DNA from: Cinnamomum chago | Lineage: Eukaryota > Streptophyta > Magnoliopsida > Laurales > Lauraceae | Assembly: GCA_038049695.1 (NCBI GenBank) | Contig: CP142452.1 | Location: 109,903,501 to 109,967,500 of the forward strand | DNA length: 64,000 bases | Direction of reading: 5' to 3' | Part shown: positions 47,521 through 59,410 of the stretch, piece by piece | Position numbering within the stretch: the stretch's first letter is position 1 | How the letters are laid out: every line of letters starts with the position of its first letter | Made by a program: the position numbers and the translations under genes | Notes under the pieces: generated by a model | Database searches by the model: none | What the model was told of the DNA's origin: nothing | Seen by the model: the letters and a program-made list of their open reading frames with translations, nothing else

Positions 47521-47829
47521 ATGGAGGAAGAACTAGAAGATGGAATGAGAGTGAGGAGCTTTAGGTATGAAGATTACTACAACAGGAGGGCGTTCTTAAG
47601 GAGTTACCCTCTTAATTGGGAAGGAGAAGAAGATGAGGAGGAGGAGGCCATGGTGAAAAGCTCAAAGGTAGGAACGAGAGGTGCCGTCAAAGGCATCTTT
47701 CTCTCTGTATTTCAGTGGAGTGGTGGGAAGGTCTTGCTGCTGAGGAAGATCAAGCACAAGGTGGCCTACTATCTGGTTGCTTGCCACCCTTTTGGTTTCA
47801 AAACCACCTCTTCCTTGCTCTCTGTTTAA
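47521..47829 (+). CDS. Small plant-type protein of unknown function, 102 aa
   Basis: I choose the ATG at 47521, because the longer open frame from 47353 reads through the TC microsatellite as Leu-Ser repeats. The 102-residue product starts MEEELEDGMRVRSFRYEDYY. It has NRRAFLRSYPLNW, then an acidic run (GEEDEEEEA, about 37-45), a basic middle, and a hydrophobic, Trp/Gly/Lys-rich C-terminal half (SVFQWSGGKVLLLRKIKHKV, then YYLVACHPFGF). The alternation of conserved-looking blocks reminds me of a small uncharacterised plant family (RSFR.EDY..RR.FLRSYPL), but I cannot name it with confidence. No signal peptide or clear membrane span is seen. It is a single exon with a CT-rich leader typical of expressed plant genes, and no neighbour suggests a function. 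Confidence 0.65.
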   Translation: MEEELEDGMRVRSFRYEDYYNRRAFLRSYPLNWEGEEDEEEEAMVKSSKVGTRGAVKGIFLSVFQWSGGKVLLLRKIKHKVAYYLVACHPFGFKTTSSLLSV

Positions 47830-48884
47830 TGCTTCAGACCGTTTACTTTTCTTTCGTTTTTGTTTACTATCCTAGTGTTGGATGGGTTTAATATGGAGAA
47901 ATCTAAAAGTGTGTTACAATGGGTTCACATGGTTCGTGTCCATTTCATGTAAGATCTTTATAAGTGGGTGTATTTACACTTTGCCCTTGTCGATATGATG
48001 ATCCCTAGCTATGTTCTATCATGTAATTGGGTTTTTCTCTGTTTCTCCATCTTTTTCAGCCGTGTGGGTGTCTTTATCATTCTTTTCTTTTTCTTTTTCT
48101 TTTTTATGATTTATATGTTATGAAGTGTGGAACCATTTTAATTTCATAAAATGGGTTGATGATTATTGTTTGTTACATTTTTCATATTTTGAGTTTTTGG
48201 CCTAGAACTTAATTAGTAAATACTTGGGCTTCATTTTCCTCCCTTTGATGGGTCGATTAGTGGGTTGATGCATTTGGAACATACTTTTTTCACTTGCTGA
48301 AAATCTATGAACAAGCAATTAAATTAAAGGTGTTTTATGAACAAGCAATCTATGGATTTGGAACAATTATTGTTCCTTCTTTCCTTTAAAATGTTATTTA
48401 TCTTTACAAGTTAATTTGCAGTACCTTTTTTTTTTTTTTTTAAGCTCGTGACTTATTATTACTATTATTATGCTCTAAGTATTCATTCAGCTACGTCTGC
48501 CCAAGTCCCAATCCAATATCATCAGTTGCATCCTTGGAGTGAGAGATGCGTCACCATTTAGGCTATACCAATGGATTGGCCTTGGGGATGGATCTTTGGC
48601 TTGTGTTGGCGTTTTTATTTATATTTTCTACGTCTTCGATGGTATCAATGGCCCGCTTCTTGGTTTCATTTGTGTGGTGCTGGCTTGATGAGAAAGATGC
48701 CAATCGGTCGAGTTTGGTAAAGATTTTACTAAACCCATACCCACCCAGATTCAAACCTAACTTTCCCCACCCACCAATATTAAATATTGAAATAATTCAA
48801 AATCTAAATATAATTTCATGACTAATCACGTAAATTGGTGATAAACAGGAGAATGACTGAATTGAGTCATGGTAGTCAAATAAT

Positions 48885-48924
<40 letters not shown>

Positions 48925-50343
48925 TCTATCTTTAAGCACCTCTCATGCCGTATAGAGAAATGTACGACCCTTTTTAGTTCAGGCCAGTGTTTTTATTTTA
49001 ATCCTAGTCACTCGATCACTATCGGGATCTTTACAATTCGGTTATCCTGTATGCACTTTGTAACCAGTAAGTATATATGTTTTTAACCCATTTTGATTGC
49101 AAAGAAAGAAGTCATCAATAATTACAGGTAGCTAACTTAAAACTATCCGAATTAAGGTACGAAACCGATCTCCTCATGTACATATCACACATCAAGCATG
49201 AACCCTCCTCGTGCACATTTTTTTTTCTCTCTCTTTTTTTTTTTTTTTTTTGCAAAATGAGTCCATTCATGGATACACAATGTCTAATGAGAGGGCAAAA
49301 GATCTTAGCCCTTCAATTTTTGAAGACCCCTTAGGATTACCACTCGTACCACTTTGCTCCCGTTGTTCGACTTCTTCCCTCCCTTCTGAATTGGCACTAG
49401 GACAATTTCACACTCATATCATCTTTATAGCCCACTTAGATGCATGTAAATTACCGTGCTGGAAAGTCTTATCATAAATATTTAGATAAGTGTTTATTGT
49501 CGTAACCATCTAATAAAGGGCCAAAGAATTTAACAGTTGAATACACTTTTAGAACCATCAATTAAATTTTGAGGCCCTTAATTAGATAGTGATTATTACA
49601 GATAGTTCCCATCTCAGGCTCATCCACGAATCCATGATGAGGCCTTCTTGCTCAATGATTTTAGTGGATTCAGGTGAGGTCCACATCTAAATAGAGTGGA
49701 AGTTGAGGAGTGGCCCGATATGTCTCCACAGAAAGAGAGACAGGAGAACGTCAATTGGATTTGTTTTTGGGGTGCATCCTCTTCTATTCAAAATGAGGTT
49801 TGCACCACTCAGGAGCCCCTTTACAAAGCAACTGAGAAGACTGCTAACCTGAGATTGAGATTTTCAGAAATGGTGAGAATCTCCTGTATGCCAACCATAC
49901 CAGATTCCAATCCATTCTCTTTGCAACCTAAGAAAGAGAATTCCTTGTATAGGATAAGGTGACTTTATAATTTATTCGCTGAAACTTAAAGTCGGGATAA
50001 GATTCTGTCCAAGGCTAAATTCAAATGAGATGTTCCTGCCTAGCGATGGAGAGCCCTCCAAATCCATATATTCAACTTGCTGCCAGCGACAACCGTTCTG
50101 TTTAGGGCCGTCGATGGATTTGACCAGATGAGCATGTTTGTGCCCGGCCTTTCAGTAACAAACAGTTCAGAGGCAAAAGCTCCAAAAATTTCAATATGGG
50201 GTTGGTTTCAAAATGAAATTATACGCCTCTCATCCCTTGCCTACTTGGCACGATCCCAAGCGCGCAAAAATGAACATAATTTTCTATAGCAAACCAAATT
50301 TTCTGTTGGACCTAAAGCTACTTTGAGTTTGGGCTGCTTCATT

Positions 50344-50388
<45 letters not shown>

Positions 50389-50486
50389 CACGGTTCGAGC
50401 AATATATAGTATTTACACCCATTAATGATATCAGCGATTCAGCTGTCTACAGAAAATATATACACTGAGCCCTGGTGTAAACAGCT
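47830..50486. other. Intergenic, no gene seen
   Basis: Holds two microsatellites: (CT)17 at 48889-48922 and (GA)19 at 50348-50385. T runs lie at about 48426 and 49233. Open frames of 80-90 codons at 48546, 49211 and 49696 have no domain and are taken as chance. Confidence 0.45.
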
Positions 50487-53031
50487 TGTTACACCCCAAT
50501 CCAAACTAATCGTGATTAAGGCTATTTAATTGATATTAATGCTAGTTAAGTATGAGCAATTGGGTTAATGAAGATTAATGACCAAAGAGAGGTAAATTAG
50601 TCTCAAATGATGCATTAAGCATAATAGAATGAAATTGAATTGGTTGAAATGAATTTAGACACAAGCAAGTTAGACTAAAGACTTTTTCGTAAATACAGGT
50701 TTTCGCGTATTTTGTCGGATACGAAAATTCTTGATACCAACATGTGTATCTCGAATAGTACGTTAACTTTCATAATAGACGTGATTCCATTTGACCTCAA
50801 ATGGATCAAGTGATGCTTCATTTGACTCAAAATGTAATAAGACTTCATAGAAGGGGGTCTTAGTGTAAGAGCTCCTTATATTAGAATGAGATAAGGGGAA
50901 TGAAATCATTTCCATTCCAAGCAAACCCTAGGTTCATTTTCCTCCTTTCTCTTCCAAACTTCATCATCAAGAGTGAGATTAGGGGTGATTCAAGTGGTTT
51001 TGAGAGAGAGGTTTCATCTTCATCTTCTTCTTCAAGTCATTTCCCCCATTATTGAAGTGAAGAGTTTGAGAAAGATCTCAAGGTTTCTATCATTGAGCTA
51101 CAAGTACGTACTTGGAACTTTTAATGAGTTTACAAGTCATAATGAGTGCTTAGGCATGATTTCTACCACCAATAGCTTATAGATTTGTGTATTTTCATGT
51201 TTTCATGGGATTAGGGTTTCATTTGGGAGTTTTCATCTCAAAAGCAAGTTAAGACAAAAAGGCCTTGAGTTGATTAATCTTCATCAAGGCAAGTATAAGC
51301 ATTCTTGTGATTAGTATTAATTATTGTAGAAATGCATAGAGTTTTTCATGGATTTGTGCATTTTTCATTGATTTTTGGAGTTGTTTATGGTTTGTATGAG
51401 ATTGTTAATGAATGATTAGAAGTATGGTTTATGAATGGATGATGTATGAGGAGGGAACAGGAGGTTCCAATGCTATTGTAGAATGTGGATGAATAATGGA
51501 GAAAAGAGAGTAAAAGAAGAGAGAAAGAATCAAATTTTTGGAGTTGAAACTCTAGACAGTTCGCTCGAGCGACCAAGGTTTTGTAACAGAGTGAATGTTT
51601 AGAAATTCGGAATTCTTGACAGTTCGCTCGAGCGACCAACATTCTGTGAGGTGTCCGCTCGAGCGAACCTAATACAAGTCCAAACATTAATTGTAAGTGA
51701 AATTTTGGATTTTGGATTTTGGATTTTTACATAAACTTGGAGTACTACTCGTAAGTATAAGTACTCCTTAAATTAGTTTTAAGACTAAACTTCCATGGGT
51801 GATAATTACGGGGACTATGTAATGCACACATTAAATATAAATGTGATGTCCATCGAGAATAACACGTGCATTTGGAAACTAACGATTAGACCCAAATGGT
51901 TGTTTAGATTTGAAACAGAATTAAGTAGAACCACAAGTAGTTAGTAAGTACTCTCATTGTATCATATTTCACATCATTGGGTCCCAATTTAGTGAGATTG
52001 GTGTTACCAATGTTCTCTCCCCTTGTTATGAAGAGAATTATTAAATTGAATTGCATCTGGAAATTGATTGCTTATTGGAAAGTATTAGCTCTTGAGTTTG
52101 GCACTACCTAACTTTGGTATTAGAACTTTAAATGAGTTCAATAAATTAATAAATGAAACAAATGACCATTCTTACTGCAGTAGATGGATTTGGGGCGTTT
52201 CAGAGCTCCGTGGTGATGCTAGTTGTTCCTGGCCCAGACACTAGTAAGTCCCACATATCCCGATCATATCTATGGGTATTGATTGATGCCTTCCATTTGG
52301 AAGATGAATCATTCCTTTAAGGGAAGATGGTAAATTAAATGAATGGAATGAAATGAAATGAATGAATGAAAGCTATGGCAGTGACCACCTTGTACATGTC
52401 TATTGATTAACTCTTAAGTTTACTTATTGTCATTATAGGAATTATTTAGATTTATCTAGAATGATAATTGTCACTAAATGGATTTAATGAATTCAGTATA
52501 TGTATTAACATGTGTTATTACAAGATTTGTTTATACATTGTTGAATCGTCGTGTTCACTAGTGTTATTGATTGCATTACAGGCCCGATTGCCCTTGCCGG
52601 TACAGCAGCGCCCTCGGCGGCAATGGAGGAGACCGCTCTGGTTCCTTGAGGAGGTTTAAACGAATGGAATGGTCGGAATACCATTTGATAAGGGTATCCG
52701 AGTGCGAAAAGGAACTATAACATTTTGAAAAGTTATTTTTGTATAATCATTTTGAGGTGTAATTAATTATTATTACATGGTGTTATGCACTGATTGATAT
52801 GCAAATGATGGAAATGATACATGTATAAGGACTTTATTCTTTTGTATACATGTAAATCGTAAATTGATATTGTCAAATATATATGTTTCCGCGAAAATTG
52901 TGTATTTGACTGGTTTATTGAGAATCTTATCCATTGTAGATTTCGTTTTAACTTCGGTTAATTCAGAGTTTACAGAAATAAGTATGGGTTCACGGCTCGA
53001 GATTATTGTAACTAGGGCCAAGGTCGTGACA
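50487..53031. mobile_element. Solo LTR of a gypsy (Tekay/Del-type) retrotransposon, about 2.5 kb
   Basis: It begins TGTTACACCCCAATCC and ends CTAGGGCCAAGGTCGTGACA. Both ends match the style of plant chromovirus (Tekay/Del) LTRs, with TGT..ACA inverted termini. The 5-bp flanks CAGCT and CAACC agree at three of five positions, consistent with an aged duplication. The interior has no coding sequence and no second LTR is in the window. Three CGCTCGAGCG palindromes lie at about 51562, 51625 and 51655. Confidence 0.6.
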
Positions 53032-54400
53032 CAACCTCATGTCGCAAGTGCAGCGAGTCCAAGTGTGTGCTACTCCATGTGGTTTACACAGTTCAATGGT
53101 TGACAAGTCAGGGCACTTTCACTTCCCATCTTTCTTTGGTCTTCTATACTTTGTACATTCTTTCTTTTAAATGAAATCTTTTGTTACCATTAAAAAAAAA
53201 AAAAGGACACTTAGGGCACTTTCAATGGTTTTTCATTTTTTTTTTTCCTTTTACCGACGCAGCCATGAAAGCCTGCACACACGTAGAAAGACGGTACGCA
53301 AGTGGAAGAAGAACTACACAAATAAATAAGAAAAAGATGGTGGCCCCCTCAGAATTTTGAACCCAGGCAACTATGTGAGAACTGCTCCAATGCAATTTGG
53401 GATGGTGTGCAAAATTCCTCCCTCGAAAGGATGAAGATTCCAAGGTGAGGCAATTGAACAAGGTATGCAACAGCGAATGCCGAATTAGACCCGCGCGAGT
53501 CACGAACATTGATGCGCATCGCATTAAAATATTCAGTGGAAAGTAGAAACCAGGTCGCATTTGGATTTGATAAAATGTGTCGGGTATGACCACAGACATC
53601 GTTGGAACTTGGAACTCTTGTTACCTTCTTATTTTATTTCATTATCAATTCCAATGAAATGATAGATTTTCCTTTTTTAAAGTGCTCATTTTGTTTCCAT
53701 GGAATTTGATACACAATTGAATTTCATTTTCACATGGGCTCCAACACAACCCACACAGCCCCTAATTAGATAAATCTAAGCCTTCATGCTTATCAGTCCA
53801 CCTTACACTTTTATTAACATCGATTGAAATTTGACATGCGTCCTAACTGATATAGGCCCTCTAATTCATCATGCAAATAATGACACTCATTTCACATTAT
53901 CTAATGGGTAGGATTGAGATAATTAAATATGAAGCCCTCAAAAGGTAGTGTCTCTGTCAGATAGTTCCCATTTTCTAAATGTTGTTCATAGGGCGAAATT
54001 TGGAACCCTTAAACTATATATATGACTGGTCCTGCTTTTCTGTTGGCCCAACAGGCTGGACCATTCCTCAAAATGAATTTCTATCATATTAGAAATCACT
54101 GATCTATAAGTAACTAATAATAATAAATTTGCAATCTTTATTTGAGTATTTCTCAAAAATTCCATCTTTTTGGAAAATGAGAATAAATTCAGTCAAAAGC
54201 AATAAAAATTATCAGAATGTACAAAGGCAAAAACAGACTAGATTATCCATTCAAGACTAATAGATCCAAATTGGCCGATGCAAGGAATATAGAAATGCTA
54301 TGACTACCCCCACTTATAAAATTCAAACCAGTCAAAAGAATGTCCCCCAGTGTCTGGCTTTGGCCAAAATCTTACTCTACTAAGATTGAGCCCGCAGTCT

Positions 54401-54437
<37 letters not shown>

Positions 54438-54809
54438 ATATATATGAATGTACAAATAAGAAGTTTAGTGAAGTCACATGTTTTACAGAAGTAATCACTC
54501 CAACTGCTAATGGAGCGAAAATGGGCACAAGCTTAGACTGGGGTATCTTATGTGGTATCGTAGAGATTATGACCTGATCCCTATTCGATTTATAAGCCTG
54601 GGTATACGATTTCTTTGATTATGCGTGCAAATGGAGGGCCAAACATGGATTGCTTTTCTTGACCTTTTATCCTAATTATTAGATCAAGAGGTGCAGTGCA
54701 GCTGTGCAAGCGAAAAGAAAAAGAGAAGAGAGCTTGTACCGTGCGACATGATGGATTAGATTGGACATCATGTATACTGTTCCACAGAATCACAGAGTAG
54801 GAAGCTTTA
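53032..54809. other. Intergenic, no gene seen
   Basis: AT-rich, with an A run at about 53192 and a (TA)n tract at 54405-54434. The minus-strand open frame of 125 codons at 53222-53599 shows no domain. Confidence 0.4.
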
Positions 54810-55341
54810 GGGCACGTTTGTGTACACACCATTTCCGCGGAAAGAGGAAATTGCCACGTCAGCATTTTCCATAGAAATGAAAACCTCGGAAAAGGATTTC
54901 CGTAGAATTTAGAAATCCATTTTTGGTGCAAAAAGAGTTTCCTCATTGAATTGGTGCAGATGTTGTTTGGTGCAGCTGTGGATTCCTTATAGAAAATCAA
55001 AATTTCTTATTTGGTGATATAATTTTTTGAAGAAAATAACATAACATGTATATTATTTATTTAACATTAAATAATAATTTATATAAAGAAATAAAAAATG
55101 AAAGAGTTATAGGGTTTTTGGGTTGAAATGGACAAAAGTGAGGAAAAGATGGAGAAGTTTTCCAAGGAAAACCATTTCCCATACCCCCCCATAGGAAACT
55201 CATTTCCACAATTATCAAGGAAAATGCTGACGAGGCAGGAAAACATTTCCGCGGAATTGTTCCGCACCAAACGCCGGAAAAATGGATTTTCCGCAGAAAA
55301 CCGTAAACTTTTCCGCGGAAAAGTGTTACACAAACATGCCC
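54810..55341. mobile_element. Tourist-like element (PIF/Harbinger), 532 bp
   Basis: The left end GGGCACGTTTGTGTACACAC pairs with the right end (reverse complement GGGCATGTTTGTGTAACACT). TTA flanks both sides (54807-54809 and 55342-55344), the typical 3-bp PIF/Harbinger duplication. Subterminal TTTCCGCGGAAA palindromes recur on both arms (about 54831, 55244, 55311). No coding sequence. It is related in ends and interior blocks to 23050-23280. Confidence 0.8.
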
Positions 55342-55344
55342 TTA

Positions 55345-58113
55345 CTGTCCAGAATCCTGATACGCCGAGAAATCCATTGGCTAGGTCTCTGTCTTTGTTT
55401 TACTGATTTCTGGTTTTGTCTTGGCCCTTTTTCACAAAAAATTGAAAAATATTTTGAAAACAAGTCTTTATTTTTATTACTTCTTATCATGTAATAAAAG
55501 AACATAATTAATGTCAAGGTAATAAATAAATAAAAAAGGGGGTCCATGCGAATCACTTTCAGATGAGTATGAAAACCACATTAATGAAAATGTTACATGA
55601 TTGTTGTTTTTATAATCATGGTTGAGGTGCCGTGAGACTGAAACCATTTGATATGATCATTTATTTTAAGCATGCCTTTTTATTTTTTCTTTCTTTCTAG
55701 GTATCATTTCATTCATATGATGGCAAAGATGAAAGCAAAAAGGGTTCCAGGTGGGTCTGTAATGAACTTGGACCTTTCCCCATCGATATTTTTACAAGAA
55801 CTTAGATTTTGGACATGACAATGTCCAACTTAAGGGAAATACTGCCTTAATTTTGGGGTCATTATTGCTTTGGTGCAATGGTAAAAATTTCAGTATCGTG
55901 CCTGATAATGTTAGGTTCTGGGCAGCCAATTTGTATAAAAATTGTCAAAGATTAAATCTTTGTCTCCAATGTGAATCCTCCCAAAACCCTACTTTGGTAG
56001 GATCGCTCACTACATGAGGACCTTTTTACTGCCTTAATTTTGATATACAGTCCAGTTCAAACCCCAAGCACGTAATGTGGGAAAAGAGAATCGACTCATA
56101 TACAATTATTTTCAAATTGAATTTGGTCAACAGTCTGGCACCACCACAGCCAATCAATTAGACAGAAAGCTGAGGCCGAGTTGAGGTTTTTTTTTTTTGG
56201 TTGTTCCCTTCCCTTCCAATCCTAAACGCGTCACTCATCACTTTCTTGCTCTGGGCAGAGGATGGTTTTAACCTACATTTCATTTTCATCCCATATAAGT
56301 TGAAGGCACTTGCCGTCACGTGCACGCTGTGGCACGCAAAACAAGCTCTCCTCGAATGAGGCCATGCCATGAACAGATGAACTGCAATGCCCTAGATCGT
56401 CGGGTTCGGATGTTGTCTCAGGTCTGGTCAGTTTCCAATCCATTGTAAATATATGTTTTGTTGAATGGACATGGCCATGGGCGACCAAATCTAACAAGGA
56501 AGGAAGGAAAGAAGGAGAGAGAGAATGGAAGGATGGGGGATAGTTTTGTCCTCGTACCAACCAACCGGATCGTCCTGCTGATTGAACACTACTAAGTACT
56601 AACCAACTATGCAGCACCATCCTTTTATACAAGTATATACAGTGGAGGCCATCTTTGGAAAATCTAAATCTTCTATATAGGGCATTTCATTTTTTTAGAT
56701 GAGGGTCATGTCAAAAGTATTGCATCTTCAAAATTCCCTCATCCATTTTAAAAAATCAAAAAATCAAAAAGCAATATCCCTCTTCTACAAAATGATAAAA
56801 AAAAGTTTATTTTTTACGCAAAAAGCTAAAAAGACTTCCTACAAATCCACTAAAGATAAAATATCATCATAACCCTCTTATATTTTATTCTCTCTTAATT
56901 TGATATTTTACATTACTTTTACTTTAATAGTAAATTGCCAAATTCACTCGGGTGATCCAATGTATTGACTTACTTGATCAAAAAGACGAAAGGAAATTCA
57001 CCGTGTGTTCATGATGATGATGTAGCTCATCTTAGCAAAAAAAAAAAAATTTAGGCTCGCCCTAGTGGCCAAAAGAAGATGAAAAAACTTGTCCACCTAG
57101 AGACCGATCGAGGGTTTTATCACATTATCTACAACAACAACCCTCTGATTTCCAATTTGAGCATTACTTACCAAGTTAGGATCCTCTGAGAAATTACATT
57201 ATGATGGCCGTGAGTGAACCAATCACAGTTTGCCACATCATTGATAGGCATCAGGCAACTTGCCATAAATCTGGACAAGGGCTGTTAACGGTGATGTGGA
57301 GGACCGAGATTGGTCTACTCACGGTCACCGCAAGGGAAATCCTTAGATTATCTTGATTCTTACTTTATACCCAGTCAATAGAATTATAGAATGGGTCTGA
57401 GGGCATGTGGACGGTTTTAATTTTACAAAGATGGCCCCCGCTGTGTGTGTAATGAAATGCTGCACTCTACTTCTGCCCACTGCTGATCCTGGCAGGCTCC
57501 TTCCATTCAGACAAGATGGGTCATCCTACCGTGTGGGGCCACATGGCTGACTGTATATTAAAATATTTTTTTATTACTCACTCCGTTTCATTGGACGATT
57601 GACCATTTAATTCTGGTGGCAAGGATCATTTAGTCAATATGAAAAGATTTTTCAATTGTGGGCTATCAACATGGGACCCACAGGATAGATCATCACCTGG
57701 CCTTTGTGCATAGTGGAGCCCACCAAAATGAATGCCTCAAGCAAAGCAATGGCTTGCAGAACGATACTCGAATGGTAATTACAGTTTGTAAAGATGGATG
57801 GGCTTTCTTTTTAGTTTTTCAACTTAGGGTATCAATGCCTAGTTTTGACTATTCCCCCGCCCTCTATATCTTATCCCTTATGCTGAGCCTTTCCCCTGCA
57901 TGAGTCTATCAAATCGTTTGTCCATTTACCTTATCACATCTCAAAACTTTATGCTTAAGAATATTTATGCAAACACCATGTTTTATATGAATCCGGATGG
58001 TGCCTCGGTTGAAGCTTTCTGTAATACCTGAAACTCCACCATGGAGCCACATTATGGTGATCCAGACTGTTCATCTTGATTTTCTTCTTCTCAAGTGATC
58101 TTTCTTCGAATTC
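55345..58113. other. Intergenic, no gene seen
   Basis: No supported coding region. The minus-strand open frame of 119 codons at 56273-56632 overlaps another open frame on the same strand and has no domain. A run of A lies at about 57037-57049. Confidence 0.4.
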
Positions 58114-58218
58114 CACTTAAATAGGAATTTATCCCCACTGTTAGATTGTGCATGTGACTTATAACGTGATATCAGCCACGTGCAGAAACTAACGATGGGA
58201 CGAATTCCTATTTAAGTG
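58114..58218. repeat. Short inverted repeat, 16-bp perfect arms
   Basis: CACTTAAATAGGAATT (58114-58129) is followed about 73 bp later by its exact reverse complement (58203-58218). Pairing extends imperfectly into flanking CCC/GGG. It ends 20 bp before the hAT MITE at 58239. Confidence 0.65.
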
Positions 58219-58238
58219 AGATTTGGGGATATGCTATC

Positions 58239-58631
58239 TAGGGTTGTAAAATGGTCGGTTCTGGTCCGATTCCATGGTGGACCTGGAACCTGAACTGTTA
58301 AGGAGAATGTGAAACCAGATATGGACTCGGAACCATTTCGGAATCGGTTTCGTGCCTTCGGAACTAGAACCGAAATCAAAACCATATATGGGATGAGTCT
58401 GGATCTGGGTCCGAGTTCAAATAGAGAATGATATTAAAAAAGCATGATTTTTATGAGAGATTTTTGAAATTTGAGATAACATATTTGGTCTCGGGTCCAC
58501 GGGTCCGAACCAAGGTGGAATCAGACCCGAACCTATTTACTTATCGAGGCCTAAATAAGGATTTAGGCCCGATTTTTAACTGGTCGGAGCCTCCGGATAA
58601 ACGAAGAATCAAATATCCATTTACATCCCCA
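58239..58631. mobile_element. Non-autonomous hAT element, 393 bp
   Basis: Left end TAGGGTTGTAAAATGGTCGG; right end (reverse complement) TGGGGATGTAAATGGATATT. The flanks ATGCTATC (58231-58238) and ATGCCACC (58632-58639) match at six of eight bases, an aged 8-bp duplication. The interior carries GGAACC/GGTTCC-rich blocks and no transposase. Confidence 0.65.
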
Positions 58632-58639
58632 ATGCCACC

Positions 58640-59410
58640 GAAGAAAATGAGATTCAAGATAAATGGTATGGAATACCATCATGTGGGCACCACAGTGTAG
58701 ACTTTCAAGCACATGTAACAAGAAAGCCCGGAACAGACGCGACAGGGTACCTGGACTCTTATTATATTCACAAGTAGCAATCTTATTGCCAGGCCTACCT
58801 CAATCGATGTCAGCCACTAAGGTGATGAGATTGGGAGGTGACTGTATATAAGGAGCCCACAAAAAAAAAAAAACTCCCATTATGTTGCCCGTTACCTTGT
58901 TATTTTACAAGGAAAATCAACTTCATTGCAGCTCAGTGGATAATTAAAAATGAAGAGCATGGCGTCGATTGCATATGGAAGAAGAAATCACCTAGCTTTC
59001 ATGCTCACAACCATTCTATACATATATGGTTAAAACTATTTGATCTTTACTTCTATTTCACATGGTCCTGATTCGTGTGTTTGGGCCAAAAGTGTAACAT
59101 TTTGTGGTGGCAAGGCTTAAAGTAGGCTGAGGTAGTAACAGAGGTCTTTGAGCAGCAGTTGAAAGTTTGGAATAAGATAACTTCCTTTTGCTACTGGGAA
59201 TGATGGAATCAAGCACAAGACGACGGGGAACAGTACCAGCTGGAAACAGATAAAAAAGAAAACTGCAATGTCTTTTGCGACATCCCAAGATTCTTGTTTT
59301 TAAAAACCACTTCTGCAGTAGACCGCCTTTACCGGTACTTTGTGTTCTGATCCATAGGATTCAGCAGCTAGGAAGATAAACAATCTAGCTATCAACATAG
59401 GCAGTCATCA
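58640..59410. other. Upstream region of the LysM receptor-like kinase gene
   Basis: No gene. A TATATAAG motif lies at 58845-58852 and an A run at about 58860-58873. The remainder probably holds the promoter and 5' leader of the gene at 59411. Confidence 0.45.
58845..58852 (+). promoter_or_regulatory. Candidate TATA box of the LysM receptor kinase gene
   Basis: TATATAAG is a good TATA match, but it stands about 560 bp before the ATG. It implies a long leader or a leader intron; a nearer start site may exist. Confidence 0.25.

Noticed and set aside
53222-53599. 125-codon minus-strand open frame
   Set aside because: No recognisable family. It ends in a Lys-rich tail caused by a poly-T tract on the plus strand, and is likely chance.
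56273-56632. 119-codon minus-strand open frame
   Set aside because: No domain, overlapped by another frame, no promoter or splice context seen.
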